Of a DNA stretch of 43,690 bases, positions 1 to 7,436 are shown piece after piece. This DNA comes from Bacteroidaceae bacterium (lineage in GTDB: Bacteria; Bacteroidota; Bacteroidia; Bacteroidales; Bacteroidaceae), in the NCBI GenBank assembly GCA_017615245.1, contig JAGAAL010000063.1, positions 1 through 43,690 of the forward strand. Direction: 5' to 3'. The position numbers and the translations under genes are program-made. Each line of letters begins with the position of its first letter. Position 1 is the stretch's first letter. The notes below the pieces were generated by a model, which made no database searches, had not been told where the DNA came from, and saw nothing but the letters and a program-made list of their open reading frames with translations.

Positions 1-49
1 AATCATCACAAAACACTGAACTATAAACCATAAACTCTAAACTTTTTCG

Positions 50-57
50 TATCTTTG
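50..57 (+). promoter_or_regulatory. Bacteroidetes -7 promoter element for the carboxylesterase gene
   Basis: TATCTTTG matches the TAnnTTTG consensus of the Bacteroidetes housekeeping sigma factor. It lies 25 bp before the ATG at 82. No clear TTG -33 element is seen upstream; that stretch is a low-complexity CTCTAAAC-type sequence. Confidence 0.65.
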
Positions 58-81
58 CCGTGAAATCCTAAGCAAATCTGT

Positions 82-1710
82 ATGAGACGAATTGTTTTCG
101 CAGTCATGATGGCTGCAACGGCGCTCAGTTGGGCGCAAACGAGTGACAAACCAATTGTAAAGACACGTGCCGGACTGGTGCAAGGTATTATTCAAGAAGG
201 AACGCAGGCGTTCTTAGGCATTCCGTATGCAACAGTAGAACGATTCATGCCACCGCAACCCGTAAAGAGCTGGAGTGGAGTCAAAGTGTGTGACCATTGG
301 GGTTCGCAAGCGATGCAGCAAAGCAACCGACCGATGTCGGAGGACGAGATGTCGGAACAATGCTGCGTGCTGAATGTGTGGACGACTCCTAACGAGCGGC
401 AACGGAAAGGAGAAGCTTACACTGCTCCTCAACTCAAACCCGTGATGGTGTGGTTGCACGGTGGCGGCTTCGACTCAGGCACATCAGCTTGGGACCCAGG
501 CATGTGTTTGGCGAAAAAAGATGTCGTTGTAGTAAGCATCAACCACCGTTTGAATATTCTCGGTTTCTTGGACCTCTCGACTTGCGGCCCACGCTATCGT
601 CATTCAGGCAATGTTGGCATGCTCGACGTTGTGGCGGCTCTTCAATGGGTGCGTGACAACATCCGGAACTTCGGGGGCGATCCAGGGAATGTGACTATCT
701 TCGGCGAATCAGGTGGAGGCGGTAAGGTAGGCACCTTGCTCTGCATGCCTGTCGCAAAGGGTTTGTTCCATAAGGCGATTATCATGAGCGGCACGATTCT
801 GAACGTCAATACGAAACTGATGACGGAGGAACTGGGCGAAGCTGTGCTTCAACAGCTTGGAATTGCAAAGAAAGACGTCGATAAAATCAAGGACGTGCCG
901 TATAAGGAACTATACGAAGCTGGCCAGCGTGCCATGGCTGCTAGCATTGGTACCCGTCGTCCAGGCACGCCAATGATGTGGGGATTCGGTCCCACACCCG
1001 ATGGCGCTGATGTAGTTCAGCAGCCTTTCCAACCTGCATTCCCATCGTTCAGCGATGACATTCCTATCATGATTGGCACGACGTTCAACGAGTTGCAGCG
1101 CCAGCGATACAATCAGCCCATGACGATGGAGCAGGCTCGCACAGAACTGCAAAGGACGTTTGGCGACGAAACGGATGCCTACATCGCGGCATTCACAAAA
1201 GCCTATCCGCTTAAGTCCGAAGACGCAAATCGCCTACCCCAAGACCTACTAAGTATCGACTGGCTGTTCCGTCCAAAGACCATCATCACCGCCGATGCCA
1301 TCGGTGGCAAGCGCAAGGCTGACACTTACGTATATATGTTTACAGTTAGCGAGTCGGGCACCCAAAATGAGTTCAAAGGCTCAGCACACGGAGCCGAGCT
1401 GAAGTATTGCTTCGATGTGCTTCACCACTATTCCAACCAGTTGTCATCCAACACGCTCACAACAAACAAATACTGGGCAGACACGATGAGCAGCATCTGG
1501 GCGAAATTCGCTCACGACGGCAACCCTAACACCGACGATACTTCCATCTTCGTTGCTTGGAAACCTTACACCAAGGAGAATGGCGAACTGATGGAAATCG
1601 GAGGCGTTCAACCCACCCTGCACCATAACCATGACCGCAAGTTGGAGGAGATTATCGACCGACATTGCTTCAAACAGTTGGATGAGTTCCGTGCAAAGCA
1701 AAAAAAATAG
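82..1710 (+). CDS. secreted type B carboxylesterase
   Basis: A 542-residue alpha/beta-hydrolase of the carboxylesterase type B family, which hydrolyses carboxylic esters. Residues 1-19 are a signal peptide ending in AQ, so export is expected. The oxyanion-hole motif HGGGF is at about 126-130. The nucleophile elbow reads GESGGGG at about 208-214, with Ser210 as nucleophile; the common form is GESAGG. Glu337 (GTTFNE) and His436 (GSAHGAEL) are the likely other triad members. Length is normal for the family. It stands alone behind its own promoter and its stop codon lies inside a terminator stem. The natural substrate cannot be read from sequence; a plant cell wall or side-chain ester is an inference from the other esterases nearby. 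Confidence 0.9.
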   Translation: MRRIVFAVMMAATALSWAQTSDKPIVKTRAGLVQGIIQEGTQAFLGIPYATVERFMPPQPVKSWSGVKVCDHWGSQAMQQSNRPMSEDEMSEQCCVLNVWTTPNERQRKGEAYTAPQLKPVMVWLHGGGFDSGTSAWDPGMCLAKKDVVVVSINHRLNILGFLDLSTCGPRYRHSGNVGMLDVVAALQWVRDNIRNFGGDPGNVTIFGESGGGGKVGTLLCMPVAKGLFHKAIIMSGTILNVNTKLMTEELGEAVLQQLGIAKKDVDKIKDVPYKELYEAGQRAMAASIGTRRPGTPMMWGFGPTPDGADVVQQPFQPAFPSFSDDIPIMIGTTFNELQRQRYNQPMTMEQARTELQRTFGDETDAYIAAFTKAYPLKSEDANRLPQDLLSIDWLFRPKTIITADAIGGKRKADTYVYMFTVSESGTQNEFKGSAHGAELKYCFDVLHHYSNQLSSNTLTTNKYWADTMSSIWAKFAHDGNPNTDDTSIFVAWKPYTKENGELMEIGGVQPTLHHNHDRKLEEIIDRHCFKQLDEFRAKQKK

Positions 1711-1731
1711 GGCCGACGCCCTATTTTTTTT
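1699..1731. terminator. bidirectional intrinsic terminator
   Basis: Stem AAATAGGGC / GCCCTATTT with loop CGAC, flanked by an A-run on the left and a T-run on the right. It can stop both the rightward carboxylesterase transcript and the leftward transcript ending at 1773. The TAG stop of the carboxylesterase lies in the stem. Confidence 0.85.
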
Positions 1732-1772
1732 GCGCTGACCCCTATCTTTTATACTGCTACTTCCCTTTCCCA

Positions 1773-2729
1773 TTAATCAATGCGAGCATCGACCGAAACG
1801 ATGTAATTCATATTGTTCTTGAGTTGTGTACGGCCCACATAGAATCCGTATTCGGGATTCGGCGACAAGCCTTGGACACCAAGGAGGATATGCTCAATAT
1901 TTTGAGAAGATGGGAATGCCACAGCAAAGATAGCATCGCCAGTTCGGGCGATTGACAGCCGCGGCGAGTATGTGCAACTGTTACCAAGATTGCATACCTG
2001 AGCGTAGGAAACGGTAGCGGTTTCAATATCTTCGCGTGTCGTACCTAACGTAATCGTAAACTCACCATAAGGAAGGCCTTTCACCTCGAAGCGGAGGATA
2101 GGCGGGGCATAAAATGCGCTAAACCGATGCGACTGTTCGTCGTACGTCTCGCTTCGAATTGGTAATGTCTGGTTGACAAGCCGTTCGACACAACCACTGC
2201 CCTGAACGAAACTCAAACCCAAATTGTAGGAATAAATGTTCGAAGCCTGTGTAAGGAAGAAGTCGTCCGCCATACTCGCAGGAACCAGATGTGCCTCGGC
2301 GCGGCATTCGGCGAGATAGTTGTCAGAATGGAACGGCATATCAGGCGATGGCTGGCCTCCTTTATATATATATAAGGTACCGGCGAATTGTGCGCTGCGC
2401 ATATCAGACGAAAGCGAACCTTCAACCATCGTGAGATAGCCCGTCATGCGGTAAATCGGTTCAGACTTCGGAATGGCGAAGATGTAAATGCGATCGGTGG
2501 GATGCAAAACAGGACGGATTGGCGTCGCATTATTGGCATTGCCAGAAGGCAGAATCTCCGCATCAAGGTCAATGGTCACACTCACCGTTAACTCGCGCGA
2601 AACGGGCGGCGGTATGACGATAGACGCCGAATCGGGTGTCCACTCCCAGTCGGGATCAATGTGATTGTTCTCGCACGAGATCAGTACGAGAGCCACAATG
2701 GTGAATAGTAGTGTCAATAAGTTTTTCAT
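1773..2729 (-). CDS. hypothetical lipoprotein
   Basis: A 318-residue protein whose N-terminus (MKNLLTLLFTIVALVLISCENN) is a lipoprotein signal with the lipobox cysteine at about residue 19. The mature part starts acidic and proline-rich and continues as probable beta-strand sequence. I cannot assign a family with confidence. The pattern 'DRIYIFAIPKSEPIYRMTGYL' followed by beta-rich segments recalls fimbrillin-associated anchor (FimB/Mfa2-like) lipoproteins of Bacteroidales, but this is only a resemblance. It follows the CE15-like esterase on the same strand after 60 bp holding a weak hairpin, so the two may be partly co-transcribed. Confidence 0.75.
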   Translation of the reverse strand: MKNLLTLLFTIVALVLISCENNHIDPDWEWTPDSASIVIPPPVSRELTVSVTIDLDAEILPSGNANNATPIRPVLHPTDRIYIFAIPKSEPIYRMTGYLTMVEGSLSSDMRSAQFAGTLYIYKGGQPSPDMPFHSDNYLAECRAEAHLVPASMADDFFLTQASNIYSYNLGLSFVQGSGCVERLVNQTLPIRSETYDEQSHRFSAFYAPPILRFEVKGLPYGEFTITLGTTREDIETATVSYAQVCNLGNSCTYSPRLSIARTGDAIFAVAFPSSQNIEHILLGVQGLSPNPEYGFYVGRTQLKNNMNYIVSVDARID

Positions 2730-2745
2730 GATGGTAACAGAATAA

Positions 2746-2775
2746 AGGCACGCCCAGACAAGCTAGAACGTGCCT
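2746..2775 (-). terminator. weak hairpin, possible terminator after the CE15-like gene
   Basis: AGGCACG and CGTGCCT form a 7-bp stem with a 16-nt loop. Read leftward it is followed by TTATT. It may act as a leaky terminator or an mRNA 3' end between the CE15-like gene and the lipoprotein gene. Confidence 0.4.
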
Positions 2776-2789
2776 ATGAATGATTTGAA

Positions 2790-4118
2790 TTATTTCCAGT
2801 CGGCAATCCAAGCCTTCCAATCAACGTCCTTGAACATAGGAGCGTTGGCCACGTCGGTCTTCACGTCCTTGCCCATGAGGAAGCGGTCGATGAAGGCCTC
2901 GAGGTATGGATACTCAGCCTCGGGGAGCTGGCAGTGTCCGTGTCCGCCGCTGATGCTGTAACCTACGCGATCTTCGATACCGAACGTGCGCCATACTTCC
3001 TTAGCAGCGTTGATGCTGACGTATCCGCTCTCGTCAGCAAGCCACTCATAGTCGGTGTTGCCGAAATAGAGCAAAGCGCGAGGACAAACCATGGCAGCGA
3101 GTTCGTGATGGTCGACAGGCATACGCGCAATCTTCTCCTGAGCATAGTCGGTCTTGATGTTGGCGAAGAACCATGAGTCGTTCGTATTGAAACTACGCTC
3201 CACATTGCCAAGAGTCTCGCTATAACGCCAAGAAGCAACGCCGCCACCACCTGGCTCGTGAGCGATAACGAGTGCGATGCGCTCGTCGAATGCGCCGCAG
3301 TAGAGTGCACACTTACCTGCCCATGAACAGCCTGAGATGGCCAGATGCTTCGTATCAATCTTTGATTTGCTTGGGCCTAACTGCTGCAGACCGTCGATGA
3401 TGCGCGATACGCACCAGCCCCAGAAGCAGTATGAGCCGTTAGCTTCGAGTTCGGGATAGAGCTTGTTGATAGGCTCCGTTCCACGTTTCTGAGTATGCTG
3501 AGTCACAGCGAACACATCGATGTTGACGATGGCACATCCGCGACCTGTGAAGAAGCGGGTAGGCAGCGTGTTCGATACGCCAAGCAATGCTGGGCATGGA
3601 TACTTTGCCTCCTTAGGGTATTGAATCTGTGCGGTGAGCACAAGTTCCTGACCGTTGTGCTTCACAGTCACCTTCAGTTGTTTGCGCTCGCCAATCGTTT
3701 CATCGGGAGCACCACCACCGAAACCGCCGAAGCCACCAAAGCCGCCACCAAAGCCGCCGAAGCCACCGCCACCACCGGGACGCTGTCCGCCACCTGCTGG
3801 AGCTGGAGCCTGATCTTCAATCACTGCCTTCAGATTACCTGCCTCCAATACGGGACGCATACCAATCTCATACTGCTGGAACAGCTGCGAAATCTCGTAG
3901 CGATGCTGTTCCCAATCCTTGAAGTCTGTGGAGCGCTTTCCGTTCTGGAACTTAAACGGGTCGGGCAGTTTCTCAATCAAAGGTAACTCTTCAGGTTTTA
4001 CGACTGGTTTCATCTTAAACTCTTTTCCTGAATACTCCTTATCATACACATAAGGAATCTGTGCCTGAGCCATCAGGACACCTGCAAGCATTGTTGCAAA
4101 AAGAATCGTTCGTTTCAT
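2790..4118 (-). CDS. secreted CE15-like glucuronoyl esterase with glycine-rich insert
   Basis: A 442-residue secreted alpha/beta-hydrolase with a signal peptide of about 19 residues ending in AQAQ. The core resembles carbohydrate esterase family 15, whose members cleave glucuronoyl esters between lignin and xylan. The nucleophile motif is GCSWAGK at 263-269 (Ser265), a family-like acidic motif EPGGGG starts at Glu288, and the catalytic His is at 393 or 395 in GGHGHCQLP. Two things are odd. The family normally reads GCSRxGK, and here the Arg after the serine is Trp266. Residues 109-136 are an almost pure Gly/Phe linker (GGFGG units) inserted before the hydrolase core. The fold call is strong; the exact substrate is less sure. 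Confidence 0.8.
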   Translation of the reverse strand: MKRTILFATMLAGVLMAQAQIPYVYDKEYSGKEFKMKPVVKPEELPLIEKLPDPFKFQNGKRSTDFKDWEQHRYEISQLFQQYEIGMRPVLEAGNLKAVIEDQAPAPAGGGQRPGGGGGFGGFGGGFGGFGGFGGGAPDETIGERKQLKVTVKHNGQELVLTAQIQYPKEAKYPCPALLGVSNTLPTRFFTGRGCAIVNIDVFAVTQHTQKRGTEPINKLYPELEANGSYCFWGWCVSRIIDGLQQLGPSKSKIDTKHLAISGCSWAGKCALYCGAFDERIALVIAHEPGGGGVASWRYSETLGNVERSFNTNDSWFFANIKTDYAQEKIARMPVDHHELAAMVCPRALLYFGNTDYEWLADESGYVSINAAKEVWRTFGIEDRVGYSISGGHGHCQLPEAEYPYLEAFIDRFLMGKDVKTDVANAPMFKDVDWKAWIADWK

Positions 4119-4141
4119 ATGGGTATTAATTAAAAGACATG

Positions 4142-4149
4142 CAAAAATA
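4142..4149 (-). promoter_or_regulatory. -7 promoter element for the CE15-like gene
   Basis: On the minus strand this reads TATTTTTG, a TAnnTTTG match 23 bp before the ATG at 4118. The surrounding DNA is AT-rich and no -33 element stands out. Confidence 0.5.
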
Positions 4150-4192
4150 ATAAATAATTATGAATTATGAATTACGAATTATTAATTATTTG

Positions 4193-4200
4193 TATCTTTG
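4193..4200 (+). promoter_or_regulatory. -7 promoter element for the lipoprotein-SGNH pair
   Basis: TATCTTTG followed by CAC, 20 bp before the ATG at 4221. It supports a start at 4221: the in-frame ATG at 4167 lies upstream of the promoter. Confidence 0.7.
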
Positions 4201-4220
4201 CACTACAAATTCATCGAAAC

Positions 4221-4811
4221 ATGAGAAAAACAGCTATCATAATCAGCATCGCCGCCGCAATAATAGGTTTCGCCAGCTGCGTCGGCAACAAAACCGAGAA
4301 AACCGACTCCGACACACTCATAACCTCAGGGCCGAAGATGAGCGCCGTGAACGACATGGCTGAATACAACCTCGACGGCACCGTGGAAGTAGGTGGCACG
4401 AAATACAGCTACGAATTCGCCTTCCAGAACGACCCCTCGCAGCCCGTAGTCACCACCGCCGAAGGATACAAGTATCACGACAACGCCGTGCTGCTCGTCA
4501 TCCACAGCGGAAAGGAAACCATCTACGAGCACACCTTCACCAAGGAATCCTTTCAGTCGCTCATTCCCGCAGCCGACTACAAGCGCTCCGTGCTCGCTGG
4601 CTTCAACTTCAACTACATGCAGCAGGACCGTCACGACCGCTTCTACTTCATCGCCGTCGTAGGTGACCCCGATGAAACCAGCGACATCAGCTACTCCATC
4701 GGCATCGCCATCGACCTCAATGGCGGTATCTCGACCAACATCGTCGAGACCATCGACACCGAGCCTATCAACAACGACCTAAACCAAGATCCAAATGAAT
4801 ATGATGCGTAA
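4221..4811 (+). CDS. hypothetical lipoprotein
   Basis: A 196-residue protein when started at 4221; an upstream in-frame ATG at 4167 precedes the promoter and is unlikely. The N-terminus MRKTAIIISIAAAIIGFASC is a lipoprotein signal with the lipid-acceptor Cys at 20. The mature protein is acidic and has no motif I recognise. The segment VEVGGTKYSYEFAFQNDPSQPVV suggests a beta-rich domain. It overlaps the following SGNH hydrolase gene by 17 bp, so the two are probably translated together and may act on the same extracellular target. Codons are strongly C-ending (GCC, ATC, GAC). Confidence 0.75.
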   Translation: MRKTAIIISIAAAIIGFASCVGNKTEKTDSDTLITSGPKMSAVNDMAEYNLDGTVEVGGTKYSYEFAFQNDPSQPVVTTAEGYKYHDNAVLLVIHSGKETIYEHTFTKESFQSLIPAADYKRSVLAGFNFNYMQQDRHDRFYFIAVVGDPDETSDISYSIGIAIDLNGGISTNIVETIDTEPINNDLNQDPNEYDA

Positions 4812-5472
4812 ACCTATCATCACACTCGTGCTGCTCACTCTGTGCATCGCAGCCAGCGCACAAATCAAGACCGTGTCTATCCTCGGCGACTCCTACAGCA
4901 CGTTCCAAGGCTACCTCGAGCCCGACACTAACTACGTATGGTACTTCGACGGCACACCGCGCACACAGACCGACGTCACCAGCGTCACACAGACATGGTG
5001 GCACCAGCTCATCACCGCCAAGGGATGGCGACTGCTGAAGAACAACTCCTTCTCTGGCTCCACCATCTGCAACACCGGCTACAACCGTGAAGACGTCACC
5101 CGCCACTCCTTCCTCGCCCGCATGGACAACCTCGGCGGCGCCCCCGACATCATTTACATCTTCGGCGGCACCAACGACGCATGGGCCAACTCCCCCATCG
5201 GCGAATACAAGTACGAGCGATGGACCAAGCAAGATCTCTATTCCTTCCGTCCAGCCATGGCCTATATGCTCCACCACATGACCCTCCGATACCTCAACAC
5301 TCAAATCATCTTCATCCTCAACTCCGAGCTGAAGAACGAGGTCAACGAATCCGTCCGCGAAATTTGCAAGCACTACAAAGTGAAGCTCGTCGAACTGCAC
5401 GACATCGACAAGAAAGGCGGACACCCCTCCATCGCCGGCATGAAAGCCATCGCAGAGCAGCTGAAGAAATAA
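4795..5472 (+). CDS. secreted SGNH/GDSL-family hydrolase
   Basis: A 225-residue SGNH-hydrolase, a family of esterases and deacetylases. It has a signal peptide ending in SAQ at about residue 23. Block I is GDSYS with Ser33, block III is GGTNDAW with Asn127, and block V is DKKGGHPS with Asp205 and His210 as the rest of the triad. Start choice is open among ATGs at 4795, 4801 and 4804; all give a usable signal peptide. Its start lies inside the end of the upstream lipoprotein gene, implying translational coupling. A carbohydrate acetyl-esterase role is plausible for a secreted protein of this size but not shown. Confidence 0.88.
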   Translation: MNMMRKPIITLVLLTLCIAASAQIKTVSILGDSYSTFQGYLEPDTNYVWYFDGTPRTQTDVTSVTQTWWHQLITAKGWRLLKNNSFSGSTICNTGYNREDVTRHSFLARMDNLGGAPDIIYIFGGTNDAWANSPIGEYKYERWTKQDLYSFRPAMAYMLHHMTLRYLNTQIIFILNSELKNEVNESVREICKHYKVKLVELHDIDKKGGHPSIAGMKAIAEQLKK

Positions 5473-5474
5473 CA

Positions 5475-5702
5475 GACCCTCCCCCAGCCCCTCCCTTCTC
5501 TCCCCTTGAGGGGAGTGTGAAGGGAGAGAAAACGGTCTCGTCCCCCCTCAGCCCCAAGGGACTCTGTCCCCCGAGGGGGATGAGGGTAGAGAGTAGAATC
5601 TTTGCTAATGTATACAATAATAGCTCCTCGAATCGGGGAGCTATTTGTTTTGACCTGCCAAGTAATCGCACTCCCCATAGAGGGGGGGGAGCGGGGAGGG
5701 TC
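5475..5702. repeat. GC-rich intergenic element with terminal inverted repeats
   Basis: The left end starts GACCCTCCCC and the right end finishes GGGGAGGGTC, an exact 10-bp terminal inverted repeat that continues as C-rich against G-rich sequence. Inside are CTCCCCTTGAGGGGAG (5500-5515), a second CCCCCGAGGGGG palindrome and the hairpin at 5619-5650. Related GC-rich palindromes lie at 6799-6830, 13393-13437 and 38786-38895. No coding content or target-site duplication is seen. Confidence 0.6.
5619..5650. terminator. intrinsic terminator, probably bidirectional
   Basis: AATAGCTCC and GGAGCTATT form a 9-bp stem around TCGAATCGG, followed rightward by TGTTTTG. It sits between the converging SGNH gene and ilvC and can serve either side; the T-tract is better in the rightward direction. 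Confidence 0.7.
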
Positions 5703-5707
5703 TTCTA

Positions 5708-6751
5708 TTAGTTGTTCTCAGGACGAAGCTGACGAACGACTTCAGCAGTGCGCCACATCTCAGAGTCGTGGAGCGCTGCAAGTTCCTTCTCAAGACCAAC
5801 GCGGTAGTCGGGCTTTGAGTTGGCGTCGATAGAAATCTGTGCCTCGTTTCCGCACTTTACGCTTGCATAGAGCTTCTCAACGACTGGCTTAATGGCATCG
5901 TGGAACGGACCCATCCAATCGAGAGCACCACGCTGTGCGGTGGTTGAGCAGTTAGCATACATCCAGTCCATACCCTTCTGTGCGAACAGCGGCATGAGCG
6001 ACTGAGTGAGTTCCTCTACTGTCTCGTTGAAAGCCTCTGATGGTGAGTGACCGTTCTCGCGGAGCACTTCGTACTGAGCAAGGAGCAAGCCCTGGATAGC
6101 ACCCATCAGCGAACCGCGCTCGCCAGTGAGGTCTGATGTAGCCTCGCGCTGGAAGGTAGTCTCGAACAGATAACCAGAACCGATACCGATACCGAGGGCG
6201 AGTGTGCGCTCGAGTGCACGGCCTGTAGCATCCTGATATACTGCGTAAGAAGAGTTCAAGCCGCGACCTTCGAGGAACATGGTACGGAGTGAAGTACCTG
6301 AACCCTTAGGTGCAACCATGATAACGTCGATGTCCTTCTGAGGAACGCAACCGGTGCGGTCGTTCCATGTGATAGCGAAACCGTGAGAGAAATAAAGTGC
6401 GTTGCCTGGCTGCAAGCAGTTCTTGAGTGTTGGCCATACCGACATCACAGCTGCGTCGGAAAGCAGACACATTACGATAGTACCCTTAGTTGCTGCCTCT
6501 TCGATAGAGAAGAGTGTCTCGCCTGGAACCCATCCGTCAGCCTTAGCCTTCTCGAATGTCTTACCCTGACGCTGACCAACGATCACGTTGAAGCCATTGT
6601 CGCGAAGGTTGCAAGCCTGACCAGGACCCTGCACGCCGTAACCGATTACTGCGATTGTCTCATCTTTCAATACTTCACGAGCTTTCTCGAGTGGAAACTC
6701 TTCGCGGGTCATCACTTCTTCGATAACGCCGCCAAAATTCATTTTTGCCAT
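5708..6751 (-). CDS. ilvC: ketol-acid reductoisomerase
   Basis: A 347-residue IlvC that isomerises and reduces acetolactate or acetohydroxybutyrate with NAD(P)H and Mg2+ in valine, isoleucine and leucine synthesis. The dinucleotide fold starts at IGYGVQGPGQACNLRDNG (about 36-53). A later acidic segment (ETTFQREATSDLTGERGSL) supplies the metal ligands of the C-terminal domain. Length and motifs fit the Bacteroidales form. It is the last gene of the leftward ilvD-ilvB-ilvN-ilvC operon, after a 79-bp gap filled with a TATAATG array and a GC-rich palindrome. Confidence 0.97.
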   Translation of the reverse strand: MAKMNFGGVIEEVMTREEFPLEKAREVLKDETIAVIGYGVQGPGQACNLRDNGFNVIVGQRQGKTFEKAKADGWVPGETLFSIEEAATKGTIVMCLLSDAAVMSVWPTLKNCLQPGNALYFSHGFAITWNDRTGCVPQKDIDVIMVAPKGSGTSLRTMFLEGRGLNSSYAVYQDATGRALERTLALGIGIGSGYLFETTFQREATSDLTGERGSLMGAIQGLLLAQYEVLRENGHSPSEAFNETVEELTQSLMPLFAQKGMDWMYANCSTTAQRGALDWMGPFHDAIKPVVEKLYASVKCGNEAQISIDANSKPDYRVGLEKELAALHDSEMWRTAEVVRQLRPENN

Positions 6752-6768
6752 AGTTCTTTTTAAAAATA

Positions 6769-6796
6769 TATAATGTATAATGTATAATGTATAATA
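6769..6796. repeat. TATAATG tandem repeat, four copies
   Basis: Four head-to-tail 7-bp units (three TATAATG, then TATAATA) in the ilvN-ilvC gap, starting 17 bp upstream of the ilvC start. Confidence 0.8.
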
Positions 6797-6798
6797 AT

Positions 6799-6830
6799 TG
6801 CCCTCTCCCTCGGGGGGGCGGGGGTGAGTC
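6799..6830. repeat. GC-rich palindromic element in the ilvN-ilvC gap
   Basis: CCCTCTCCCTC followed by GGGGGGGCGGGGG forms an imperfect palindrome similar to the GC-rich elements at 5475-5702 and 13393-13437. It lies directly after the ilvN stop codon and could form a 3' hairpin within the operon transcript. Confidence 0.5.
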
Positions 6831-7436
6831 TTACCCTTTTCTCTCCTTCTCTCTTCTCGCGATGAACTCGTCGAGATGTTCTGCCTTGCTCTTGGTGATG
6901 CAGATACGTCCTGAGCGGACGAACTGCAAGACGGCGCCCATGGCGTTCAGCGTGTTGTAGAGCGAGAGGATTTCCTCGGTCGAACCCGTCTTCTCCGCCG
7001 TTGCATACGTAGGATTCACCTCGATGATGCGGGCGTTGTGCTCGCGGATTGCCTCCGACACACGGGCATTTTCGAGCATCACAGGCGTGGAAATCTTCAG
7101 CAGCGAAGTCTCGTTGATGAAAATCTCGTCGTCGGTGTAGTAACGAGCCTGCAGCACATCGATGCGCTTCTCTATCTGCTTCGTCAGCATGATGACCATC
7201 GACTCCGTGCAGCAGCAAACCACCGTGTACTTGTGTACTCCCGGCGTACTCGACGCACATACGTTGAGCGTCTCGATGTTCACCTGACGGCGGGTGAAGA
7301 TGGCAGAAATCTGCGACAGCAGACCCGGCACGTTCTCTGAGTAAATCAATATGGTATAGAGATGCTCACAGAGGCTGAGGTCTTTCTCTGCCTTGTCCTT
7401 ACATTTTCCGCATATATTACAATCGTTCTGTTTCAT
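6831..7436 (-). CDS. ilvN: acetolactate synthase small (regulatory) subunit
   Basis: A 201-residue regulatory subunit of acetohydroxyacid synthase, which activates the large subunit and normally confers valine feedback inhibition. The ACT domain is near the N-terminus (LYTILIYSENVPGLLSQISA, about 26-45, then IFTRRQVNIETLNV), and a second ACT-like half follows. An N-terminal segment with three cysteines (CNICGKCKDKAEKDLSLC) precedes the ACT domain; this is not part of the core fold. The start overlaps the ilvB stop as ATGA, indicating translational coupling and a fixed subunit ratio. Confidence 0.93.
   Translation of the reverse strand: MKQNDCNICGKCKDKAEKDLSLCEHLYTILIYSENVPGLLSQISAIFTRRQVNIETLNVCASSTPGVHKYTVVCCCTESMVIMLTKQIEKRIDVLQARYYTDDEIFINETSLLKISTPVMLENARVSEAIREHNARIIEVNPTYATAEKTGSTEEILSLYNTLNAMGAVLQFVRSGRICITKSKAEHLDEFIARREKERKG

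Noticed and set aside
4768-5424. 218-codon minus-strand frame opposite the SGNH gene
   Set aside because: It mirrors the plus-strand gene whose triad and signal peptide are intact; strong C-ending codon use on the plus strand commonly opens such antisense frames.
82-5472. Polysaccharide utilisation locus
   Set aside because: Several secreted esterases are present, but no SusC/SusD pair, sensor or sulfatase is seen, and the genes are on both strands with separate terminators.
5181-5711. 176-codon frame overlapping the SGNH gene and the GC-rich element
   Set aside because: Shadow of the SGNH gene and of palindromic DNA; the residue composition (Pro/Arg-rich) reflects repeats.
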